From the NCBI RefSeq assembly GCF_003054445.1, contig NC_042509.1:1054001-1118000 (forward strand): a DNA stretch of 64,000 nucleotides, given 5' to 3'. Both the position numbers and the translations under genes were made by a program. Positions 47,041 to 57,736 of this stretch are shown piece after piece (position 1 is the stretch's first letter; every line of letters begins with the position of its first letter). The stretch is from Pichia kudriavzevii (Eukaryota > Ascomycota > Pichiomycetes > Pichiales > Pichiaceae). The notes under the pieces were generated by a model, which did not search any database, had not been told where the DNA came from, and saw nothing but the letters and a program-made list of their open reading frames with translations.

Positions 47041-49449
47041 TTAGTAGTTCAAATCTTCTAGTCTATCAATGGCAGCCTTTGTTTTCATTCCTGTTCTGGT
47101 ACTCAGTTCATAATCATCATTATGGTAATTCTGGGACAATGTTAGCCATTTCATGCACTCTGGCAATCCATCAGCGCCCTTTAATTTCCAAGTGAATAAA
47201 GCACGTTCATATAATGCGGTTGGATAGAGGTATGGGTTGTCTGATAGCTTAGTGGTTTTACCACTGGAGTTGACCAATTGAGATATCACAATTTTATCCA
47301 AGATTTCCATTCCCTCGGTGATGTAGCCTAATCTACGTAATGCAATGGATTGGAACATGATCCTTATCATTCTCTGTTCCTTATTTTCAGGGACTTTTGC
47401 AAATGGTTTTCCATTGGAATCTTTCAATGCCAACGTGATTGGGGAAGAAGATAAAGATAATGAATTGTTGGATTTAATTGACATGCTTGACATTGAAGAT
47501 ACGAGGTCATTTGGAGAGCCTGTTGTAGATGCTGCGGATGCTGAAATGGATGCTGCTGAGGACGACGATGGTAATGATGCAGATGACAGGGCAGAATATC
47601 CTAGTAATTTGATGGATAATTCGAGATGTTCCTGAGACATTCTGTTGTATCCGTTCCAAAAGTAAGCCAACTCATGAACTAGCGACGTTTGAATACAGTC
47701 AATGAAAGGTATCTTTGGATTTCTTCTTTGTGCTTCCTCTAGTTCTTTATACTTCCGACCAATGAACTTCTCAAAAGGAGGGATCTTGGACAAGAATTTC
47801 TTTTTACCGATCAACTTTGGCGCTTCGTGTAGATATCTATCTGCCAGACTAGCATAACTATCAACTTTCTTTGGATCAACATCTGAACCTTTTGGAATAA
47901 GACCAGTCTTACACATCCTATATGCTTCCAAATAACAAGCTGCTGCAAACCAAGTATAAAGGGCATGAGAGTACGAGTTGACTTTCATCAAGTCAAGAAA
48001 GTCTTGACCTGCTCGATCAAAATCATGTAAAAAGACCAAGATCATGCACCTATCAAATCCCAGTAATGCATCGACTTGTTTCATTTGTGAAGGCTTTGCC
48101 GTATCCATCAGCTTAACTGCTTCGTTCAACTTACCCCTCGAGGCAAGCATACGGGATTCTTGTAATAACCATAGATTACTATGAGGGAACAAAGCTCTTG
48201 CATGCAATAACACCTTGACCAGTTTTTCGCCTGGATGTAGCAAAGTTTCACCGTGGTTCATTGATGCCATTCTTTCAAGTTGGATTTTCTCCTCTACTAT
48301 TTCCTTCCTTGAAAAGCTCGAAGAATTTGTTTTGATTTTCTTCAATTTATCATCATTTTCCCTCATTAAAGAAGAGTTACTCTTATTTAATTCCGAGGAT
48401 GAAGGAATATCAAAATCCACATCGGTGAATTGAAAAGGTCCATCATAGAAAACTAACAATGCCAATAAACCAATACCACCATGAATATTACGTTCCATTG
48501 CCGCATTCCAAACCATTTTCAACCCGACTTCTCTGGAACCTTTGAAACCAACAACAGACAAGACCTTACCAATGGCTGGAGGAATCAAGGACAAAACCAC
48601 CTGTAAGATACCAAAACATAGATTAACACCTGAGTGAATATATTCATCAACAGAGGAGATGCTTGGGTTACCCAATTTAAGAACGTCCTTATCATTCAAG
48701 TTATTATTACTGTCACCACCTAATTCGGATTGTAACGATTCCGATACAGGGGGGTTCCCAATGTGGGAACCGTTAATTCTGGAGAGTCTCATATGATATA
48801 CCCTATCCAAATCATCAATGATTTTTTGATCTTTAACTTCTTGGTCAGTCATTGTTAATGGTAAATCAACAAATGATGCATCATTATGTTCCACTTGGAA
48901 AGATGAATAGCTACTTAAATCGGCCAATGAAGCAGAGGGAGAATTGGAATCAAAATCCAAATTTTTCTTAATTGAATCAAGAGTTTGATAAGCTCTTCTT
49001 AATTTAAGTAAAGCTTTTGCACCTTCCATAAAATTTTCACTTAATAACATCAATAAAGCATTAAGCAAATTTGATTCTGCATATGCAACGGCAAATTCAG
49101 TCCCCGGCGGATAAATTTGCGATGACTTTATTTGATTTTTCTCAGCAAATGATTTCTCCTTTAGAGACAAGGACTCTGCCTTTGATAAAATTTCAGATGC
49201 CTTCTTCATTGTATCTTGTTCAAAACCCAATGTTGCTTCTAAAAATAGGCAAACCCCATAAGCCAATTGAGAAATTGCCACTGTGTCATGATCATTCAAG
49301 AGATCGTATGCCTCATTTGCCCGATCGTCCAAGACATAGTCCATTGCCTTCAATGCTTTCTCCAACTGTAAAGCTTGCGTTGCAATTTTCTGGTTCATCT
49401 CCTCATTAGAGAGAGCCGGTGAAGATTTAAATCCTAAGGCCCTTAGCAT
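47041..49449 (-). CDS. IML2: Iml2, inclusion body clearance protein (TTC39/Iml2 family)
   Basis: The 802-residue protein has the Iml2/TTC39 family organisation. The N-terminal helical segment ends in DYVLDDRANEAYDLLN, a GTEFAVAYAESNLLNALLMLLSE block follows, and the family core IHSGVNLCFGILQVVLSLIPPAIGKVLSVVGFKGSREVGL lies at about 265-305. TPR-like repeats follow, including HPGEKLVKVLLHARALFPHSNLWLL and YERALFTWKL. In S. cerevisiae Iml2 acts with lipid droplets in clearing protein inclusions. Ser/Ala-rich linkers (about 605-660) are low complexity. Length is close to S. cerevisiae Iml2 (731). The start is the ATG at 49449. Confidence 0.9.
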   Translation of the reverse strand: MLRALGFKSSPALSNEEMNQKIATQALQLEKALKAMDYVLDDRANEAYDLLNDHDTVAISQLAYGVCLFLEATLGFEQDTMKKASEILSKAESLSLKEKSFAEKNQIKSSQIYPPGTEFAVAYAESNLLNALLMLLSENFMEGAKALLKLRRAYQTLDSIKKNLDFDSNSPSASLADLSSYSSFQVEHNDASFVDLPLTMTDQEVKDQKIIDDLDRVYHMRLSRINGSHIGNPPVSESLQSELGGDSNNNLNDKDVLKLGNPSISSVDEYIHSGVNLCFGILQVVLSLIPPAIGKVLSVVGFKGSREVGLKMVWNAAMERNIHGGIGLLALLVFYDGPFQFTDVDFDIPSSSELNKSNSSLMRENDDKLKKIKTNSSSFSRKEIVEEKIQLERMASMNHGETLLHPGEKLVKVLLHARALFPHSNLWLLQESRMLASRGKLNEAVKLMDTAKPSQMKQVDALLGFDRCMILVFLHDFDRAGQDFLDLMKVNSYSHALYTWFAAACYLEAYRMCKTGLIPKGSDVDPKKVDSYASLADRYLHEAPKLIGKKKFLSKIPPFEKFIGRKYKELEEAQRRNPKIPFIDCIQTSLVHELAYFWNGYNRMSQEHLELSIKLLGYSALSSASLPSSSSAASISASAASTTGSPNDLVSSMSSMSIKSNNSLSLSSSPITLALKDSNGKPFAKVPENKEQRMIRIMFQSIALRRLGYITEGMEILDKIVISQLVNSSGKTTKLSDNPYLYPTALYERALFTWKLKGADGLPECMKWLTLSQNYHNDDYELSTRTGMKTKAAIDRLEDLNY

Positions 49450-50330
49450 AGTTGGTTGTTTTCAATCTAGGATTGAAGAGGAAGAACTGTCAATGTAGGC
49501 TGGGAGGTAGGGGGGAGAGAAATAGTTGAATGAAACGTTGATATTAAGATGCAACAAAATGCAAAGAATCCAAAATGGAGGGTAGTGATTCTCAATCGGA
49601 AACGGGAACGAGTGCACGTACTACAATATACGCAACAACTTTGAAGGACAAGAAAAAAAAAAAAGAGGTGTACCGAAAAGCTCTCCTCTGAATTGATCTA
49701 CTCCCTCACTCTGTCCCTCCCAGAAACTACCTATCTATTGACATCGGTGCATTTTGGCCGTTTAACTATTCTCCCTCGGCATCCATTGTATGTATTCACC
49801 GTCTTTATCAACATCCTAATTATAGCTAATGACTCTATCTACCCATTCATTGATTCATATTCTTGTTGTATCAAACCCCCTCCCCCCCTTTCCCTTTTGT
49901 TTCGTTGACTTCCCGCCCCATCTTTCTTTGTTTCGATTTCCCCCACCCCCCATTTTCAAAGAGCGGTCTATTGTCTCAAAAGAGACCGATCTTCTCCGAG
50001 AAGAGGGAAAAAAAAAAATGAAAAAAAAAAAAGACGGTAAATTCCGCGGGGTTTCCTACTCCCTTCTTTCCTCCTGGGGAGTCCCACAGCATTTCCTCAA
50101 GTTTTCTCATTCTATACCGCTTTTTCGTATTTGCCGACCCCGACGCGTCGGAACGGCAAGAAGAAAAAAAAGGTCCCGGAGTCCGACAATTGACGGAGAA
50201 AGGGGACGCGAGAGGAGAAACGGTAATAAAAAAAAACGGGGCTAAAATGAGATCAACAGCAGGTGAAAAGCCGAAATTCGGAAGACAAAAGAACAACTTG
50301 TAAATTCTGAATTGGCGAATGTAAGAAGGT

Positions 50331-50370
50331 GAGGAAAAGGGAGGGGGGAATTTGCCCCTCCCTTTTCCTC
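50331..50370. repeat. Perfect 16-bp inverted repeat (potential hairpin)
   Basis: GAGGAAAAGGGAGGGG (50331-50346) is followed, after an 8-nt spacer, by its exact reverse complement CCCCTCCCTTTTCCTC (50355-50370). It is the strongest simple hairpin I noticed in the gene-free leader. Confidence 0.9.
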
Positions 50371-50760
50371 CCTTATTAGTTGACGGTCTTTAAATCCAGA
50401 TAACAAAAGAGGCAATTCCGCAGGGAAAACTGAATTTTTCATTTTTTTTTTTTTCAATATTTCTCCTTCAGTTTAGTTGCATCTTCATTTTCTTTTTTTT
50501 TTTCTTTTTTTTTAAAAGTAATAAAATAAAGGCATTGTCTAATAAAGTGCGTTTGGTGTTTCTGCCGTTCGAGAAATGTCCCCCAATTAAACAAGGAACA
50601 AAAAAGAAAGAAACGCTCAGCTGGAAAGAGCAAGGTGCATTTCAACGTTTGGACTAACAACGCACAACAAACAAAGACACTTTTCAACAGTAACAGGTCT
50701 TATTTGCGAATCGGGACTGGACTTAGAAAGTTCTATTCATATAGTCATACAGCCACATAG

Positions 50761-50993
50761 TCAAATAGGTCAAATAGGTCAAATAGGTTGGACAATCAGA
50801 CAGTCACGAAACCAGTGAGTGTGCCAGTAGTTCATTGTTTACAGCCACACACGTTATCAACAAACAAAGCAAACAGACCATCCGAGATACAAGTAAGCAA
50901 GAAGACAAGACAAAAAAAAAGGACAAACGGCTTTACGGCTTCAGAGACAAAAGACAAAAGTACAAAAGTGCAAAAGTACAAAAGTACAAAAGT
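50761..50993. repeat. Short tandem repeats TCAAATAGG (x3) and ACAAAAGT-type (about x6)
   Basis: Three exact 9-nt units lie at 50761-50787, and a degenerate 8-10-nt ACAAAAGT array lies at about 50947-50993, both in the leader of the C2H2 regulator. Confidence 0.85.
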
Positions 50994-51647
50994 TTAAAGG
51001 TTTAGAAGTGCAACAGTTTGAAAGTACAAGAAACTCAAAACTACAAAGCCGAAAGTAAAAGTCCAAAGGTAAAATTAACAACAGGAGAAAGCACCAAATC
51101 CCCCGTGTGAAGCTTAAATTGGTTTGCTTTTCCCTTGGTGCTCATTTCGTCACACATAATCGATTCGGTCTCCAGTCGCTAATTTCATCTACAAACAGTA
51201 GTCGGAAATTAAGATTTTTTTTTCTGTATTGAAACCGAGGTGTAGCGCGTGGCCAACACAGGAAACGAGTACAACATTGCATATACACACCTATTGTTAC
51301 AAGTATTGACATTTCCATTAGGAGAATCCCTTTTAACCTTCTTACATCTTCTCTCCTCTAGTTAGGAAAACCATAATTAGATATTCATTATTGATTGTGG
51401 GCTTGTTGTTCTTTGTTCCATACATAGAGACATACTTCCACTTTTGCATTCTAACACTCTCGTATTCTTGAACAAATACATACATCCATTCATATCTCTA
51501 TCCACTCTTATACCAGGTAAACGTTTCTGTGCTATTTGGTTTAGATTCTAAAGTACTTACGATTTCTGTCTTTTATTATCCAGAGCTTGAATAGACTCAC
51601 CAAGGACATCGTCAAAGGACTGTTGAAATACATCTAAGGAAGAAAAA

Positions 51648-51697
51648 GAAAAAGGAAAGGAAAAGAAAAAGGAAAGGAAAAGAAAAAGGAAAGGAAA
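51648..51697 (+). repeat. 17-nt purine tandem repeat in the 5' leader of the C2H2 regulator
   Basis: Nearly three copies of GAAAAAGGAAAGGAAAA (51648-51664, 51665-51681, 51682-51697) sit in a longer purine-only stretch (about 51636-51735) ending just before the ATG at 51749. It probably lies in the mRNA leader. Confidence 0.85.
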
Positions 51698-51748
51698 GAA
51701 AAAAGAAGAGACAAAACGAAAAGAGAAGAGAAGAAGTTAACACGAAAA

Positions 51749-54700
51749 ATGGAGAACACCTCAATGACTAAACGCTCAATATCAACTACTACTGATGAGA
51801 ACTATGAAACAGATAATCCAAACACTTCTCCCAAATCGAATCCAGGAACTTTTTCAGCAACCACAAATCCCCACAAACAATCTAGTGCACACTTCAATGA
51901 AAATGATGAGGATCATGATGATGACTTTGGTGTGCCCATGAAGAGAGTTGCCTCTTCGAAGTCGTCAAAGGCGTCCAAACCAAGACCTCATGTCTGTTCG
52001 GTTTGTACTAGGGCATTTGCAAGATTGGAACACTTGAAAAGGCATGAACGTTCCCATACTAATGAAAAACCTTTCCAATGTGCAGCTTGTGGTCGTTGCT
52101 TTGCAAGGAGAGATTTGGTTCTAAGACATCAACAGAAATTACATGCATCTCTTCCAACTAATAATAGAACTAACGTACCACGTAGGGGGAAAACGCAAAA
52201 ACTTAAACCCGAAGATGGTAAAGTTGTTAGAGATTATCTAAATGATAACATCAATATCGTGCGAAATAATACTAGTGCGAAATTGCCTTTAACCAATCAA
52301 TCAAATGATGCTTCTTTTAAAAACAATGATGACATTCACAATCATATTCCTTTTGATCATGATCCAGTGGATCATTTCTCTCCAACTGTGGAAAAAAACA
52401 ACTATTATAATAATGGAGGGCATCATGTCTTCAATTCTGGGGCTAATCCCCTAATGCAAGATCAAATTAGTTTTTTCAATTCTAATATTCTAGGTACAAA
52501 TATAACAAACGGCGGATTCTATAACTCACCGACTTCCCTTAATGGTATGATGTTTTCGCCAAATATGGTCAACACAAAAAACGAGCATTCACAAATACGG
52601 CAAGGTAATGTATCAAATATTACTCCTGAGTCTCAACAGAACAAATCTGTCAATTCTGACATTAAACTGAACGATTACCACATCGACTCCGATGAGTTGG
52701 ATTCAGACTTGGGTTCGGATTATGGCAATGATAGGTTTGATCATCCAAGGGCAATGTATCAGGACGATTCAAATAGACTCCAATTGCATTCGGAAAATAA
52801 TAATAATGGAAATACTAATAGTATGAATGATAATAATAATAGTAATAATAACATCAATAACGATGCTAGCTCGAGTTATAGAAACCATAGGCATGCGTCT
52901 TTCTCCGCAGCAGCTTCCTCCTCGTATACTGGTTTGCCTGATACAAGGTACCCGCATGATCAAAATATGAAAGACTTGGAGAATGGAGCACCTCAGCAGG
53001 TAAGCTTTTCATCGCCTCAGTTTTCATACAAGCCAAATGGTGAATTGGGGTATTTGGATTATGAAACCTTGGAAAACCTGGATTTGAATGATCTTGGTAT
53101 CGATTTCAGTTCTGTCAACTTCATAAATGGTAATGATATGCATGGTGTAACATCTAGTAACTCTCCACATTCAAATACTAATTCAAACACTAATTCAAAT
53201 ACCAACTCAAATTCAAACATCACACCGGCTTCTATTGCAAGTAACCATAATACACCACATTCCGACGATTCAAAGGAAATCAACCTACAAAGGGTCTTGT
53301 CAAATCCTTCAAACGCTGTCCCCTTGCATAGAGTCTTATCTCATCCTAGGTCTGGTGAAGCTTTACAAAAAGTCCTCTCCCATCCAAATTCAGATGTGGC
53401 ACTACAGAAGGTGTTGTCACATCCAGAACCTAACCTGGTGCTTGAAAAGGTTCTTTCTCATCCTTCAGATACTGATTGGTTTAACGAATTCATAAATGCA
53501 CCAATCGATACGAACTTCCCTCCAATTACAAACCACATTGGATTTACAGACACTCCAGACAACATCAACTCTCCATCATTCACTGGCATGAACAACAGCA
53601 ATTCTGGTAGTTCGATGAACAACAATCACAACGAAACAGCGCATCATTTTTCTTCAAACAGTAACGATTTGAAGCATCTTTTCAGATCCAGGCAAATTGA
53701 TCTATCAAAACATATTCCTCATCCATACCAAAATCCAGCTATACCTGCACGCTGTTCGGAATCTGTCAGAGAGCATATAATGGCTGAATACAATTTAAAT
53801 CATCAACAGTTTCCCAAGTTGGAAGATTTGAATCATTATCTTGCGTTGTATGAATTAGAATTCAACAAATATTTTCCCTTTGTTCATATACCATCATTCA
53901 AGATTGACGAAAACATGGATCAAATTCCATTGATGTTATCAATGGCAGCCATCGGCGCCTTGTATTCTTTCCATGCACGGAATTCTTCAACGTTATTCAA
54001 TTTCTCAAGGTTTTTAATCCATAATTTCATGGAAGTTCAAATGCAGTCTAAAGTTTTCAATGATATACCGTTACATATTACACAAGCTTTAGTTTTGCAT
54101 ATGTTTTTGGGTATGTTCCATAATGATGCGGAAGTTACCAAGTTGATATCCAGACAATTGAACTCACTTGTTTCGTTGGTTAAGACGACTAGGTTGGATA
54201 TGCCTTTGGAGAGTTTGCTTTTACCACCAGGAATCAATTACGATATTGTTCAAAGTGATAACTTTGGTTTGATCGAGTCTTGTTATAAGTATTTTATACT
54301 TGCCCAATCCAGAATCCGGACAATCCATGTCTTGCATCAAATTACCGTTTTATTTGGTTGTCTGACTAACTCAAAGGTTGAACTATCTGCTGATAGCATT
54401 GAGTCCGGTTCTCCGTGTTCAATTGAGGAATTGTGGAGTTGTAAAAACTATAATGAATGGATCCTCATTTTGAAGGAGAAGCATATTGCAATATCAAGTA
54501 AATTCCTATTGATTAGATTGAGCAATGGTTACCAGTATAGAGAATTATGGAGAAGTTTACAAAACCTATCACTCGATAAAGATGTTGGTTTAAGAGGCAT
54601 GCTATCCTTACTAATGTCAATGAATGAATTTATACACGAAGAATCAATGGAAATTGATAAGGATTCGAATAAAAGTCAAGGCTTTAAACTGGCTGAATGG

Positions 54701-55603
54701 AGGATGGAACAACGTCCATACATTGAATCCTTGATTAAGATTTGGGAGAGTTGTTTCATCCGAAACGGGGGTGTTTTAGTGCCAAGAGGTCAAAATATAC
54801 ATACGATTAACAACAGTTGTGCGTTGAAGTTGACCTTGCCACTATTATCGTTTGCTAAAATTAATAAATGTGTACATATCAGCTCCGTTTTGGAACACGT
54901 TTGGGCAAGGAATTGGGAACAGATGAACGTGGAAGTTAAAAGACTGACACTTGACGTGGAAGCGTTGAGAGATTCGATCAACTATTCGTTGGACATCGTT
55001 AATCTCTGGATTGAAATTATATCAATTACAAATGATGCAGAGAAAACTTCAATTAGAACCCCTATTTTTTTTCTGACATGTTTATTCACTTCAACATTAC
55101 TAATTTCGGAGTACCTCTACGCAACTGAACTGTGGGCCCACAAATATATTGGAGATAAGACCCTAATTAACCCTTTGACAACTTCTGATCGTGTTCTATG
55201 GATGAGAGCCGAAAAAATCTTCAAAAAAATAGAAAAAAATCTTTTACCTTTAGGTTCGAATAACCAATCCTATTCTGAATTTTTGAGGCTACAGGCAAAT
55301 GGTGCGCTCGATGTTGAGATCTTGGATGACGAAATTGCAAAACTAGCACTAGGCCCAGGAGATTTACAACCAATTGCCGAAATCATCATAAGTGGCAGAC
55401 TAAGTACCAGATGTCTTTCGTTGGGAGTGAGGATATTGGCTGACGCTCCAGTTTGGCCCATTGCATTATTGTTTGCAGAAGCGTTGAAGGCCAGAGCAAC
55501 ACACATTCATGAATGCACGAGTTCTTGGAGTCCATGCGAAAATGAAGACACTAAAAAGGAAAGTGCTGAAGGCGGTGCTGTCATTAATTCTAAGGCTGAA
55601 TGA
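51749..55603 (+). CDS. Two-finger C2H2 transcription factor of the Adr1/Rsf2/Tda9 group
   Basis: The 1,284-residue regulator has two adjacent C2H2 fingers at about 83-134 ([21 protein letters not shown] and [22 protein letters not shown]), joined by the TNEKPF linker and preceded by a Ser/Lys basic stretch. This arrangement matches Adr1, Rsf2 and Tda9. A long Asn/Ser-rich disordered region follows, containing five tandem 13-residue VLSHP repeats (513-577). The C-terminal half has a fungal-specific regulatory region starting near [30 protein letters not shown]. Adr1-type factors control alcohol, glycerol and fatty-acid use; which orthologue this is cannot be fixed by eye. The start ATG at 51749 follows a purine repeat. 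Confidence 0.88.
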   Translation: MENTSMTKRSISTTTDENYETDNPNTSPKSNPGTFSATTNPHKQSSAHFNENDEDHDDDFGVPMKRVASSKSSKASKPRPHVCSVCTRAFARLEHLKRHERSHTNEKPFQCAACGRCFARRDLVLRHQQKLHASLPTNNRTNVPRRGKTQKLKPEDGKVVRDYLNDNINIVRNNTSAKLPLTNQSNDASFKNNDDIHNHIPFDHDPVDHFSPTVEKNNYYNNGGHHVFNSGANPLMQDQISFFNSNILGTNITNGGFYNSPTSLNGMMFSPNMVNTKNEHSQIRQGNVSNITPESQQNKSVNSDIKLNDYHIDSDELDSDLGSDYGNDRFDHPRAMYQDDSNRLQLHSENNNNGNTNSMNDNNNSNNNINNDASSSYRNHRHASFSAAASSSYTGLPDTRYPHDQNMKDLENGAPQQVSFSSPQFSYKPNGELGYLDYETLENLDLNDLGIDFSSVNFINGNDMHGVTSSNSPHSNTNSNTNSNTNSNSNITPASIASNHNTPHSDDSKEINLQRVLSNPSNAVPLHRVLSHPRSGEALQKVLSHPNSDVALQKVLSHPEPNLVLEKVLSHPSDTDWFNEFINAPIDTNFPPITNHIGFTDTPDNINSPSFTGMNNSNSGSSMNNNHNETAHHFSSNSNDLKHLFRSRQIDLSKHIPHPYQNPAIPARCSESVREHIMAEYNLNHQQFPKLEDLNHYLALYELEFNKYFPFVHIPSFKIDENMDQIPLMLSMAAIGALYSFHARNSSTLFNFSRFLIHNFMEVQMQSKVFNDIPLHITQALVLHMFLGMFHNDAEVTKLISRQLNSLVSLVKTTRLDMPLESLLLPPGINYDIVQSDNFGLIESCYKYFILAQSRIRTIHVLHQITVLFGCLTNSKVELSADSIESGSPCSIEELWSCKNYNEWILILKEKHIAISSKFLLIRLSNGYQYRELWRSLQNLSLDKDVGLRGMLSLLMSMNEFIHEESMEIDKDSNKSQGFKLAEWRMEQRPYIESLIKIWESCFIRNGGVLVPRGQNIHTINNSCALKLTLPLLSFAKINKCVHISSVLEHVWARNWEQMNVEVKRLTLDVEALRDSINYSLDIVNLWIEIISITNDAEKTSIRTPIFFLTCLFTSTLLISEYLYATELWAHKYIGDKTLINPLTTSDRVLWMRAEKIFKKIEKNLLPLGSNNQSYSEFLRLQANGALDVEILDDEIAKLALGPGDLQPIAEIIISGRLSTRCLSLGVRILADAPVWPIALLFAEALKARATHIHECTSSWSPCENEDTKKESAEGGAVINSKAE

Positions 55604-56519
55604 ATCTCTACTTAGACCGCTTCTATGAATACCAGCAGCTTTGTAATATATATACATATATATCTGTTTTTATACATGTATTCATTTATGCTTGCTTTTT
55701 AACAAGGTAGTTGAACTCTAGCTGTTCAAACGCCTTATTGTGTTGTCTGCCTAAAGAATAGGCAAGTATAAATTTTTTGGCTGTTGTTTTACGACATAAG
55801 TATTTGTTGCAGGCTTAGAAATTAGATCTTTGCTAACTTAAAATCAATCGATAACAAACAAACATTGTTTCTGTTTGCCTATAGTAAATTATAAAGGTTG
55901 GATCAAGTGTGTATCCCCATTGAATTACAATGTACAGTACGTTTGTTAGAGTAAAATTGAGAAAAATAAAAAGTTTCTAGCTTGATAATATCCGTAAAAA
56001 CTTAGGAGAAAAATTGTTTTTTTTTGATCTTTGGGCTTATAAATTTTTTTTTTAAAAAAAAAGTATCAATTCACGTTATCTAACCAGCTTCAATACAATT
56101 CCTTAATTCCTTGTTCTCCATAGCTAGTACGGATACATTCTGCTTACTTTTTAATGTCCGTCAGGAGAAACCCTTTTCCTTCCTTAAAGGCTCACCTTTG
56201 CTGCCCAATGAAATTAACGCATTCTAGAGTGTCTCGAACCTTGTCTGACTTAACTCCATGTTCGCATTATTTCCGTCCCTCGAATTTTTCTTAGTTATGT
56301 GACTACTGCCACAAGGAAGCCGAGCCTCCAACGGAAATAAGCAATGTGTGATTTGTTCCTCATTGCCGAGGTAAATTTGGGACAGAACTGTTCTCCATTG
56401 TTTAAGCAAAAATATTATTTAAGAGAAGAGATTTTCTGGGGCAGCTTTTGAATAAGGTACATGAATCCCGAATGAACAGCTAATACCACAAAGCAAACAA
56501 TCTCATTACAAAATCAACG
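55604..56519. other. Gene-free intergenic region between the C2H2 regulator and the SDR gene
   Basis: These 916 bp are A/T-rich. They include a run of T followed by a run of A near 56046-56063 forming a perfect T9A9-type palindrome, and no recognisable gene. They should hold the SDR promoter. Confidence 0.6.
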
Positions 56520-57269
56520 ATGTTCGCAAACAAGTCCACCATCATCACCGGCGCAAACAAAAATTTGGGTAAGGAGACTGCAATTGCATTTGCAAAGGAA
56601 GGTTCAAACGTCTTGTTGCATTACCATTCTGATTCCTCTGCAAAGGAGACCCAAGAACTAGCGCATACCATTTCCTCAGAATATGGGGTTAAAACAGCTC
56701 TTTATCAAGGAGACTTATCCAACGAAGAAGTCACTATTGCTTTATTTGAAAAAGGTATTGAAGCCTTCGGTAAAGTTGATTATGCGATTAATAACGTTGG
56801 TATGGTTCTAAGAAAGCCACTTGCTGAGACCTCTCTTGAAGAATACAACAAGATGATCTCCATCAATGTCACCGCTTCTTTTCTCTTTCTAAGAGAGGCC
56901 GAAAGGAAATTAGCTGACGAAGGCTCAGTTGTTATGTTGACCACCTCTCTTCTTGGCGCATACACCGATGGTTATTCTCTCTACCAAGCTGCAAAGTCTG
57001 CTGTCTATTGGATGTGTAAGACTGCTTCTAAGGAGACCACCAAAAGAATAACCTACAATTGTGTTTCTCCAGGTCCAATGGATACCCCATTCTTATACGG
57101 CCAAGAGAATCAGCAAAGGATTGGCTTTTTCAAGTCTCAGGCAGTCCAGCAAAGATTAACCGAGGTTGCAGACATTGTCCCAATTATCAAATTCATTGTT
57201 AAAGATGGTAAGTGGATGACTGGTCAAAACTTATACGCTAATAATGGATTTACCGCACCTTCCGCTTAA
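56520..57269 (+). CDS. Short-chain dehydrogenase/reductase
   Basis: The 249-residue classical SDR has an N-terminal cofactor motif TGANKNLGKETA (residues 10-21), where the usual TGxxxGxG has Asn15 in place of the second Gly; NNVG at about 90; and the catalytic set Ser143, Tyr155 and Lys159 (YQAAK). The C-terminal NLYANNGF is family-like. It most likely uses NADPH, given the polar residues after beta-2, but the substrate cannot be deduced. No clear S. cerevisiae orthologue comes to mind; similar proteins include bacterial and fungal 3-oxoacyl-reductase-like SDRs. Acquisition from bacteria is possible but untested. The start is the ATG at 56520. Confidence 0.88.
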   Translation: MFANKSTIITGANKNLGKETAIAFAKEGSNVLLHYHSDSSAKETQELAHTISSEYGVKTALYQGDLSNEEVTIALFEKGIEAFGKVDYAINNVGMVLRKPLAETSLEEYNKMISINVTASFLFLREAERKLADEGSVVMLTTSLLGAYTDGYSLYQAAKSAVYWMCKTASKETTKRITYNCVSPGPMDTPFLYGQENQQRIGFFKSQAVQQRLTEVADIVPIIKFIVKDGKWMTGQNLYANNGFTAPSA

Positions 57270-57736
57270 GCCATCTCGATTGTTTCTTTTTCTGGCCATT
57301 GTATGAAGACGCTTTTATCTAAGAATCTATAACTGAGTAATCAATATGTGTTGAATGTAACTAATTTGAGTACGTGATTTGCTACCATTAAATAGAGATA
57401 TCAAAAAGAAGAAGGTATCAGTATTTGTAGAATAATATTCGGACCCAAACGTTTTTTTGATCTTTTATTTTTAAGAAAAACAATCAATGGAACTATAGAC
57501 GGGAAGTCTGAAACAAAAACACGGAAATTTATAGTTTACGGTTGCACATTGTAATCCCATGTTAATTACGGAATCATTAAATATTAAATGTCAAAAATGC
57601 GGAAATTCACCAAAAAATATCTTTTTTCTTTTTTTTTCTTTTCTTTTTTTTTTTTTTTTTTTTTTACTGATCACCAAAATTTGATATTAATAAAAGAAAA
57701 GAAAAATAGAAAGCTGTGAGTTGTCTTACTGGCCTA
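57270..57736. other. Intergenic region with a long poly-T tract before DUS1
   Basis: These 467 bp hold a T-rich stretch (about 57619-57665) with a run of more than 20 T, about 70 bp before the first DUS1 ATG. No gene is seen. Confidence 0.7.

Larger units (their letters stand above)
49450..51748. promoter_or_regulatory. 2.3-kb gene-free leader/promoter of the large C2H2 regulator and IML2
   Basis: No convincing gene is found. The region holds C-rich tracts near 49875-49950, two AATTCCGC[GA]GGG elements (about 50040 and 50414), a palindromic CGACGCGTCG near 50141, a 16-bp inverted repeat at 50331-50370, TCAAATAGG and ACAAAAGT tandem repeats, and a purine-only repeat just before the ATG. Small open frames here are low complexity. 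Long upstream regions are usual for yeast nutrient regulators. Confidence 0.5.

Noticed and set aside
49829-50245. Plus-strand 138-codon frame in the long leader
   Set aside because: Low-complexity Pro/Phe then Lys/Arg composition from C- and A-rich tracts; no family resemblance, though a regulatory upstream frame cannot be excluded.
51517-51583. Possible 5'-leader intron (GTAAAC ... TACTTAC ... CAG) before the C2H2 regulator
   Set aside because: Both the 5' splice site and the branch site depart from GTATGT/TACTAAC; not supported without RNA data.
55901-55915. Short match to U2 snRNA (gatcaagtgt) downstream of the C2H2 gene
   Set aside because: The branch-recognition GTAGTA and the flanking U2 sequence are missing.
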